Source of the DNA: JBOGTC01 sp050692055 | GTDB taxonomy: Bacteria; Chloroflexota; Limnocylindria; QHBO01 | Reading direction: 5' to 3' | DNA length: 30,564 nucleotides | Assembly (NCBI GenBank): GCA_050692055.1 | Contig: JBOGTC010000062.1 | Coordinates: 1-30,564, forward strand | Shown: positions 25,159 through 30,564 of the stretch, in pieces | How the letters are laid out: the number at the start of each line of letters is the position of its first letter | Numbering within the stretch: the first letter of the stretch is position 1 | Made by a program: the position numbers and the translations under genes | Notes under the pieces: model-generated | Seen by the model: the letters and a program-made list of their open reading frames with translations, nothing else | Databases searched by the model: none | What the model was told of the DNA's origin: nothing

Positions 25159-26405
25159 TGGGATTCCTGCTTCGCAACTGGCAGCTGAAAATCGGCGCCC
25201 TGGCCCTGGCCACGATCCTCTACACCGGGCTGGTCTTCTCCGGCTCGTTCAGCGAGAACACGATCCAGGTCCCCGTCAGCGGCACCAACCAGGCAGGCGA
25301 CGCCTTCGTCCTGAGCGGCGACCTGGGCACGGTGGAGGTGCGGTATCGCGCCGCCAGCGATACACCGGCGAACATCACGGCCGATTCGTTCGTCGCCACG
25401 GTCGACCTCGGAGCCTACGACATGGACCAGGCACCCGATGCCCAGGTGCTTCCCGTGGACGTCACCTCGCTCATCGACGGCGTGGACGTGCTGGTGCTGA
25501 ACCCGACCACGGTGACGGTCGAGATGGATCGGCTCGACGTGAAGGAGGTGCCGGTGAGAGTCGTGTCCGGGGACGTGCCGGACGGGCTCGACACGGGCCG
25601 GCCCCAGATCACGCCCGACACCGTGCAAGTGCGCGGCGCTGCCTCCCTGGTGAGGCTGGTGGACCATGCCGTAGCGCGCGTGAGAATCGATCCGTCGGGC
25701 ATCGCCATCGACGCACCGGTGATCCTGGAGCCAGTCGACGTCGAGGGCCAGCCGGTGGCGCCGGTGGACCTCGACCCCGCCTCGGTGACGGTTCAGATCG
25801 ATGTACAGCAGATCGAGACGAACAGGACCGTGCCGGTGCGCCCTGACATCAGCGGCACGCCGTCCGCCGGCTTCGCGCTCGAGGGGCTGCAGGTCGAGCC
25901 GTCGACGGTGACGCTGCGCGGCCTGCCCGAGGTGCTCAGCGAGATCGACGAGGTGCTGACCGAGCCGCTGAGCCTGGAGGACGCCTCGTCCGACCAGACG
26001 TTCGAAGCGCAGCTCAGCCTGCCCGAGGGAACGCGCATCGTCGAGCCAGGCCCGGACGCGGTCGCCACGGTCACTGCCACCATCGGTCCCTCCGTGTCCA
26101 GCCGCACGTTCGTCACCGGCGTCACCTGCACCGGTGCCGGCGACAATGCCTGCCTGCCGGCGTTCGACCAGGTGTCGGTGACGCTCAGCGGCGCAGCGGC
26201 ATCCCTGAGTGCGCTCAGCGCGGTGGACGTGACCGTGACGGTGGATGTCGGCGGCCAGGGGCCCGGTACGTACGACCTCGTCCCGGCGCTGCCGCCGCTG
26301 CCGGACGGCGTCGAGCTCGTCGTGATCTCGCCCGGCAGCGTGCCGGTGACGGTCGTCGCCCCGGCGACACCGGCTCCGACCTCAACGCCCGCGCCCGCGC
26401 CGTAG
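25158..26405 (+). CDS. cdaR: CdaR, YbbR-domain regulator of CdaA
   Basis: Membrane-anchored extracytoplasmic protein that modulates CdaA. ATG 25158 overlaps the cdaA stop (TGATG); 415 residues. One N-terminal transmembrane helix (KIGALALATILYTGLVFSG, about residues 8-26), then three to four YbbR-type beta repeats. They are recognisable by recurring PVRV...P..V.VRG / V.LRG blocks near residues 132-155, 223-255 and 305-330. Near residue 321-331 two Cys (VTCTGAGDNACLP) may form a disulfide. Pro/Ala/Thr-rich C-terminal tail (APATPAPTSTPAPAP). Ends directly before the glmM ATG with no gap. Confidence 0.9.
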   Translation: MGFLLRNWQLKIGALALATILYTGLVFSGSFSENTIQVPVSGTNQAGDAFVLSGDLGTVEVRYRAASDTPANITADSFVATVDLGAYDMDQAPDAQVLPVDVTSLIDGVDVLVLNPTTVTVEMDRLDVKEVPVRVVSGDVPDGLDTGRPQITPDTVQVRGAASLVRLVDHAVARVRIDPSGIAIDAPVILEPVDVEGQPVAPVDLDPASVTVQIDVQQIETNRTVPVRPDISGTPSAGFALEGLQVEPSTVTLRGLPEVLSEIDEVLTEPLSLEDASSDQTFEAQLSLPEGTRIVEPGPDAVATVTATIGPSVSSRTFVTGVTCTGAGDNACLPAFDQVSVTLSGAAASLSALSAVDVTVTVDVGGQGPGTYDLVPALPPLPDGVELVVISPGSVPVTVVAPATPAPTSTPAPAP

Positions 26406-27734
26406 ATGCCGCGGCGCTTCGGCACGGACGGCATTCGCGGCGTCGTCGGCAGCGAGATCTCGGTCGACCTGGCCCTCGCGCTCGGCAAGGCGGTTGGCGA
26501 GCAGCTCGGCGGACCCGGCACCAGCGTCGTGCTCGGCCGCGACACGCGGCGCTCCGGCGAGATGCTCGCCGCAGCCCTCGCCTCGGGGCTGGCCGCCAGC
26601 GGGACCGACGTGGTCGACCTCGGCGTGGTGACGACCCCGTGCCTCGCGCATGCCAGCACGCGTACGCACGTCGCCGGAATCATGGTCTCAGCCTCCCACA
26701 ATCCCGCGCAGGACAATGGGCTGAAGGTCGTCGCCGGCGGACGCAAGCTCGCAGACAGCGCCGAGGAGGAGCTCGAGCGCCTGATCGAGGGCGCCGGCGG
26801 GCTAGCCACCCGACGCAACGATGATGCCGGCCGCATACGCTCGGACCCGGCGGCGCTGGACGCATACCTGCGCCATCTCACGGACGCCGCCGGCGACGCC
26901 TTCGCCGATCTGCGTGTCGCCATCGACTGCGCCAACGGATCGGCCAGCGTCATCGGCCCCGACCTGTTCCGGTCGCTGGGAGCGGAGACGACCGTGCTGT
27001 TCGCGGCGCCCGACGGGCGGAACATCAACGACGGTTGCGGGTCGACGCATCCCGAGCGGCTGGCCGAGACGGTGGCGGCCGCAGGCCTCGACCTTGGCCT
27101 CGCCTTCGACGGCGACGCCGACAGGCTCATCGCCATCGACGAGCGGGGTGGCCTGGTCGACGGCGATGCGGTGATGGGGATCTGTGCGCTCGATCGGCTG
27201 GCGGACGGCACGCTGCGCAACAACCTGCTGGTGGCGACCGTCCTGAGCAACGGGGGGCTCGAGCGGGCCGTGCGCGGTGCGGGAGGCAGCATGATCCGAA
27301 CCCCGGTCGGTGACAGGCACGTGTTCGAGGCCATGGAGCGCGAAGACGCGATCCTCGGGGGTGAGCAGTCCGGGCACATCATCTTCCGCGACAGGGCGAC
27401 AACGGGCGACGGGCTGCTGACCGCCATTGAGCTCGTCCGGTCGCTGCGCGCGGCCCACGGCACGCCGCTCTCCGAGCTGGCCGGCCGCATTCCGAGGCTG
27501 CCGCAGGTGATGATAAACTCAGCCGTTCGTCGCAAGGACGGATGGATGGAGGACATGTCGTTCGCGGCCGCCGTGGAGCGGGCCAGCGGACGGCTGGGGG
27601 AGCGGGGACGAGTGCTGGTCCGCCCATCGGGCACCGAGCCCAAGATCAGGATCATGGTCGAGGGCGAGGACGCCGACGAGATTGACGAGATTGCCCGCGA
27701 GCTGGCTCGGCTCGCCGAGGCACGACTGAACTAG
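26406..27734 (+). CDS. glmM: Phosphoglucosamine mutase
   Basis: Converts glucosamine-6-phosphate to glucosamine-1-phosphate on the way to UDP-GlcNAc and peptidoglycan. ATG 26406 immediately follows the cdaR stop, without its own Shine-Dalgarno, so coupled. 442 residues. FGTDGIRG at the start, phosphoserine Ser97 in VSASHNP, Mg-binding DGDADR (235-240), sugar-binding GEQSGHIIF (~320), and phosphate-binding RPSGTEPKIRIM near the end. In Bacillus and Lactococcus GlmM binds and inhibits CdaA, so the gene order has a functional precedent. Confidence 0.97.
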   Translation: MPRRFGTDGIRGVVGSEISVDLALALGKAVGEQLGGPGTSVVLGRDTRRSGEMLAAALASGLAASGTDVVDLGVVTTPCLAHASTRTHVAGIMVSASHNPAQDNGLKVVAGGRKLADSAEEELERLIEGAGGLATRRNDDAGRIRSDPAALDAYLRHLTDAAGDAFADLRVAIDCANGSASVIGPDLFRSLGAETTVLFAAPDGRNINDGCGSTHPERLAETVAAAGLDLGLAFDGDADRLIAIDERGGLVDGDAVMGICALDRLADGTLRNNLLVATVLSNGGLERAVRGAGGSMIRTPVGDRHVFEAMEREDAILGGEQSGHIIFRDRATTGDGLLTAIELVRSLRAAHGTPLSELAGRIPRLPQVMINSAVRRKDGWMEDMSFAAAVERASGRLGERGRVLVRPSGTEPKIRIMVEGEDADEIDEIARELARLAEARLN

Positions 27735-27757
27735 CCAGCCGGGAGCGAGGAGGGAAC

Positions 27758-29587
27758 ATGTGCGGCATCGTCGGGTATGTCGGACCGCGGGACGCCGCGC
27801 CGATCCTGCTCGAGGGCCTGCGTCGCCTCGAGTATCGCGGCTATGACTCGGCGGGGATCGCCGTCCTCACCGGCAAGGGCGAGGTCTTCGTGGAGAAGAA
27901 GGCGGGCAAGCTCTCCAACCTCACCGAGCACCTGAACGGGGATACCCCGCTTGGCGGCCCGGGCATCGGTCATACCCGGTGGGCGACCCACGGCCGCCCG
28001 AATGACACGAACGCCCATCCGCACACCGACTGCAGCGGCAAGCTGGCGCTGATCCACAACGGCATCATCGAGAACTACGCCGAGATCAAGGCCCGGCTCC
28101 AGGCCTCCGGCCATCGGTTCACCTCGGAAACGGACACCGAAGTCCTGGCGCATCTCATCGAGACCAAGTACGCCGGCGACCTCGTCGAGGCCGTGCGCGC
28201 CGCCCTGAACGAGGTCCGCGGCGCCTATGCCATCGGCGCCATGCACACGGATCATCCCAACAGGATCGTGGGGGCGCGGATGAACGTCCCGCTGATCGTG
28301 GGCCTCGGCGACGGCGAGGGGTTCCTGGCCAGCGACGTGCCGGCCATCCTCGAGCACACGAAGGACATGGTGCTCCTGCACGAGGGCGACATCGCTGACG
28401 TGACGCCTGACGGCACGCGCATCCTGACGCTGGACGGCACGACGGTGGAGCGCGACGTCACGAAGATCCGCTGGAACATCGAGGCGGCCGAGAAGGGCGG
28501 CTTCCAGCATTTCACGCTCAAGGAGATCTACGAGCAGCCGCACGCCATCCAGGAGTCGCTGCGCGGGCGGGTCGACGGCAGTGGCAACATCGTGCTGCCG
28601 GAGCTCGACGCCATCGAGGACAAGCTGCGCGCGGTGGAGCGGGTCTACATCGTCGGCTGCGGAACGGCGAGCTACGCGGCACACGTCGGCACGTATCTCA
28701 TCCAGGACTGGGTGCGCCTGCCGGCGACCATGCAGGTCGGGTCGGAGATGCGCTACAGCCCGCCGCCGATCGATGACCGGACGCTCGTCATCAGCGTCAG
28801 CCAGTCCGGGGAGACGGCCGATACGCTCGCACCCCAGAAGCTGGCCGTCGAGCGCGGTGCGACCGTGGTCGTGGTCACCAACGTCGTGGGCAGCGCCATC
28901 ACTCGCGAGGCCGATGCCGTCTGCTACCTGCAGGCCGGCCCCGAGATCGCGGTCGCCAGCACCAAGGCCTTCGTGACCCAGGTGCTCGTGCTCCAGATGA
29001 TCGCGCTTCACCTGGCGCGTCTGCGCGGCACGCTCAGCGACCATCAGCTGCGGACGTTCGGCCAGGCGCTGCGCGAGCTGCCGCGGCTGGCGGCGGAGAC
29101 CCTGAAGGTCGCGCCGCAGGTGAAGAAGCTGGCCGGCAGATACGCGGGAGTCCGTGACTTCATCTACATCGGTCGCGGAGTGGGCTTCCCCATCGCCATG
29201 GAAGGGGCGTTGAAGCTCAAGGAGCTCAGCTACGTCCACGCCGAGGGCTACGCGGCCGGCGAGCTCAAGCACGGGCCCATCGCCCTGCTGGACCCGGAGA
29301 CGCCGCTGGTCGCGATCGCCACGAAGGGTGACATCTACGAGAAGATCGTCAGCAACGTGGCCGAGGCACGCGCTCGTGAGGCTCCGATCATCGCCATCGC
29401 CACCGAGGGCGACGACCAGATCGACCACTACGCCCACGACGTGATCTACGTTCCCGAGACCCTGGAGCCGCTCTCGCCGGTGATCTCCGTCCTGCCGCTG
29501 CAGCTGCTCGCCTATGAAGTGGCGGTCGCGCGCGGCACGGACGTCGACCAGCCTCGAAACCTGGCCAAGTCAGTCACGGTCGAATAG
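27758..29587 (+). CDS. glmS: Glutamine--fructose-6-phosphate aminotransferase (isomerizing)
   Basis: Makes glucosamine-6-phosphate from fructose-6-phosphate and glutamine, feeding GlmM. ATG 27758 after GAGGAGGG (27747-27753); 609 residues. N-terminal glutaminase with catalytic Cys2 (MCGIVGYVG), GHTRWATHGRP, and HNGIIENY. Two SIS sugar-phosphate domains: CGTASYAAHVG with SVSQSGETADT, then IGRGVGFPIAMEGALKLKELSY with EGYAAGELKHGPIALL. C-terminus DVDQPRNLAKSVTVE. No glmS ribozyme is possible in the 23-base upstream gap. Confidence 0.98.
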   Translation: MCGIVGYVGPRDAAPILLEGLRRLEYRGYDSAGIAVLTGKGEVFVEKKAGKLSNLTEHLNGDTPLGGPGIGHTRWATHGRPNDTNAHPHTDCSGKLALIHNGIIENYAEIKARLQASGHRFTSETDTEVLAHLIETKYAGDLVEAVRAALNEVRGAYAIGAMHTDHPNRIVGARMNVPLIVGLGDGEGFLASDVPAILEHTKDMVLLHEGDIADVTPDGTRILTLDGTTVERDVTKIRWNIEAAEKGGFQHFTLKEIYEQPHAIQESLRGRVDGSGNIVLPELDAIEDKLRAVERVYIVGCGTASYAAHVGTYLIQDWVRLPATMQVGSEMRYSPPPIDDRTLVISVSQSGETADTLAPQKLAVERGATVVVVTNVVGSAITREADAVCYLQAGPEIAVASTKAFVTQVLVLQMIALHLARLRGTLSDHQLRTFGQALRELPRLAAETLKVAPQVKKLAGRYAGVRDFIYIGRGVGFPIAMEGALKLKELSYVHAEGYAAGELKHGPIALLDPETPLVAIATKGDIYEKIVSNVAEARAREAPIIAIATEGDDQIDHYAHDVIYVPETLEPLSPVISVLPLQLLAYEVAVARGTDVDQPRNLAKSVTVE

Positions 29588-29604
29588 GGCGACGCGCGCC
29601 GCCC

Positions 29605-29991
29605 ATGAGCAGCCACGAGATCGGCATCGACCTCATTGAGATCGAGCGGATCGTGCGGGTGCTGGGGCGCTTCCCCGAGCGCTTCCGGCAGCGCGTCCTG
29701 ACCGACGCCGAGCGGCGCTACTGCGGCACGAAGGTGGAGCGCATCGCCGGGCGCTGGGCGGCCAAGGAGGCGGTGAGCAAGGTGCTCGGCCTGGGCGTGC
29801 GCGGCGTCGGTTGGCGGGAGATCGAGGTCCTGCCGGACCGGGCGGGCAAGCCGCACGTCTTCCTGCACGCGCGCGCGGCGCGTCGCGCGGAGCGCCTCGG
29901 CCTTGCCGACGTGAGCGTCTCGATCACCCACGAGCGGAGCATGGCGGCCGCGGTGGCCGTGGCGCACGGCGGAGACCCGGACGGCGGCTGA
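29605..29991 (+). CDS. acpS: Holo-[acyl-carrier-protein] synthase
   Basis: Transfers 4'-phosphopantetheine from CoA to apo-ACP. ATG 29605, 128 residues, typical of trimeric AcpS. Mg ligands Asp9 in EIGIDLIEIERI and Glu55 in AGRWAAKEAVSKVLGLG; GWREIEVLPDRAGKPHVFLH and VSITHERSMAAAVAVA complete the fold. 17 bases after glmS; the next gene nnrD starts 4 bases after its stop. Confidence 0.96.
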   Translation: MSSHEIGIDLIEIERIVRVLGRFPERFRQRVLTDAERRYCGTKVERIAGRWAAKEAVSKVLGLGVRGVGWREIEVLPDRAGKPHVFLHARAARRAERLGLADVSVSITHERSMAAAVAVAHGGDPDGG

Positions 29992-29995
29992 CCGG

Positions 29996-30564
29996 GTGAG
30001 CGACGGGACGCGCCCGCGAAGCATCACCCAGCGCTGGGTGGCACAGCGGCTGCCGGAACGGCCCGGCCTCGCCCACAAGGGGACGTTCGGACGGCTGCTG
30101 GTCGTGGCCGGCTCGCTGGAGTACTCGGGCGCCGCGATCCTGACCGGGCTGGGCGCGGCCCGCGCGGGTGCGGGCCTGGTTTGCGTCGCAACTGCGGAAT
30201 CGGTGGCAACCACGCTGGCAGGCGTCGTCCCCGAGCTGACCTGGATGCTCCTCGCAGAGGAGGCGCGGGGGCTCATCTCGCCTGCCGGCTGGCGCCGGCT
30301 CCTGACTGAATCGTCCGGCTACGATGCGGTGGTGATCGGACCCGGCCTCGGGCGCCAGCCCGCCACGCGGCGTAGAACGCGCAACCTCATCGCCGAGCTG
30401 CACCGCCCAGCGGTGGTCGACGCCGACGGCCTCAACGCGCTGGCCGACGTGCCACGCTGGTGGCAGTCGACTCGCGCCCCCCTTGTTCTGACGCCGCATC
30501 CGGGCGAGTTCGCTCGCCTCACCCGGGCCGACGCGCCCCCCGCGGACGACGCCGCGGCGAGAGC
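29996..30564 (+). CDS. nnrD: ADP-dependent NAD(P)H-hydrate dehydratase (partial, runs off the window)
   Basis: Repairs hydrated NADH/NADPH by ADP- (or ATP-) dependent dehydration. The first ~189 codons are present from GTG 29996. Family motifs in order: HKGTFGRLLVVAGSLEYSGA (nucleotide-binding start), GAARAGAGLV, VVIGPGLGRQ, VVDADGLNAL and LTPHPGEFARLT. There is no N-terminal epimerase (NnrE/YjeF_N) domain before it, so it is either the stand-alone dehydratase or its epimerase is separate. The acpS-nnrD neighbourhood is common in bacteria. The start is tentative because the frame has no strong Shine-Dalgarno. Confidence 0.9.
   Translation, partial: MSDGTRPRSITQRWVAQRLPERPGLAHKGTFGRLLVVAGSLEYSGAAILTGLGAARAGAGLVCVATAESVATTLAGVVPELTWMLLAEEARGLISPAGWRRLLTESSGYDAVVIGPGLGRQPATRRRTRNLIAELHRPAVVDADGLNALADVPRWWQSTRAPLVLTPHPGEFARLTRADAPPADDAAAR

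Noticed and set aside
27735..27757. glmS ribozyme upstream of glmS
   Set aside because: Only 23 bases separate glmM and glmS, far too short for the ribozyme.

Overview
The window is a very GC-rich bacterial chromosome segment in which every gene lies on the + strand. It carries the end of rpoC, a broken deaminase gene, the complete str/S10/spc/alpha ribosomal-protein superoperon, and then a c-di-AMP / cell-wall-precursor / cofactor gene group. The best lineage guess is Chloroflexota (low to moderate confidence). Supporting points are the RpoC trigger loop without the proteobacterial insertion but with an extra lipoyl-like module, EF-Tu with a QIDNAPEEK-type switch region, the long form of S12, the L2 motif MTPRDHPHGGGEG, and cdaA-cdaR-glmM-glmS beside the ribosomal cluster. 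Actinomycetota or another GC-rich monoderm phylum is not excluded, because no 16S rRNA is present.

Layout. 1-1206: rpoC 3' end, closed by a strong hairpin (1232-1263). 1264-2020: lower-GC spacer holding a zinc cytidine/blasticidin-S-type deaminase remnant broken by two small indels (1561-1995). 2021-5220: a near-consensus promoter (TTGACA-18-TATACT), a structured leader, then rpsL, rpsG, fusA. 5291-6806: tuf, rpsJ. 6869-18365: rplC, rplD, rplW, rplB, rpsS, rplV, rpsC, rplP, rpmC, rpsQ, rplN, rplX, rplE, rpsN (zinc type), rpsH, rplF, rplR, rpsE, rpmD, rplO, secY, adk; map follows at 18371. 19169-19198: a second promoter with a leader resembling that of rpsL, then infA, rpmJ, rpsM, rpsK, rpsD, rpoA, rplQ, truA, rplM, rpsI. 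A hairpin at 24129-24154 marks the end of the ribosomal block.

From about 24157: an extended -10 promoter candidate precedes cdaA (diadenylate cyclase), cdaR (its YbbR-domain regulator), glmM and glmS (the first steps to UDP-GlcNAc), acpS (holo-ACP synthase) and the start of nnrD (NAD(P)H-hydrate dehydratase), which runs off the window.

How they work together: the first 24 kb builds the ribosome, the EF-G/EF-Tu/IF-1 cycle, the RNA polymerase alpha and beta' subunits, the SecY channel, and N-terminal Met removal. The last 6 kb couples second-messenger synthesis to amino-sugar supply. Many junctions are 1-4 nt start/stop overlaps (GTGA, ATGA, TGATG, TTGA), so translational coupling is pervasive. 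Unusual starts are common: TTG for rpsL, secY, infA and rpsI.

I found no mobile element, CRISPR array, tRNA or rRNA, and no evident new multi-gene system. The most noteworthy items are the deaminase remnant, the shared rpsL/infA leader module, lineage-specific low-complexity tails on S3, L15 and S5, and the cdaA start-site/terminator arrangement.
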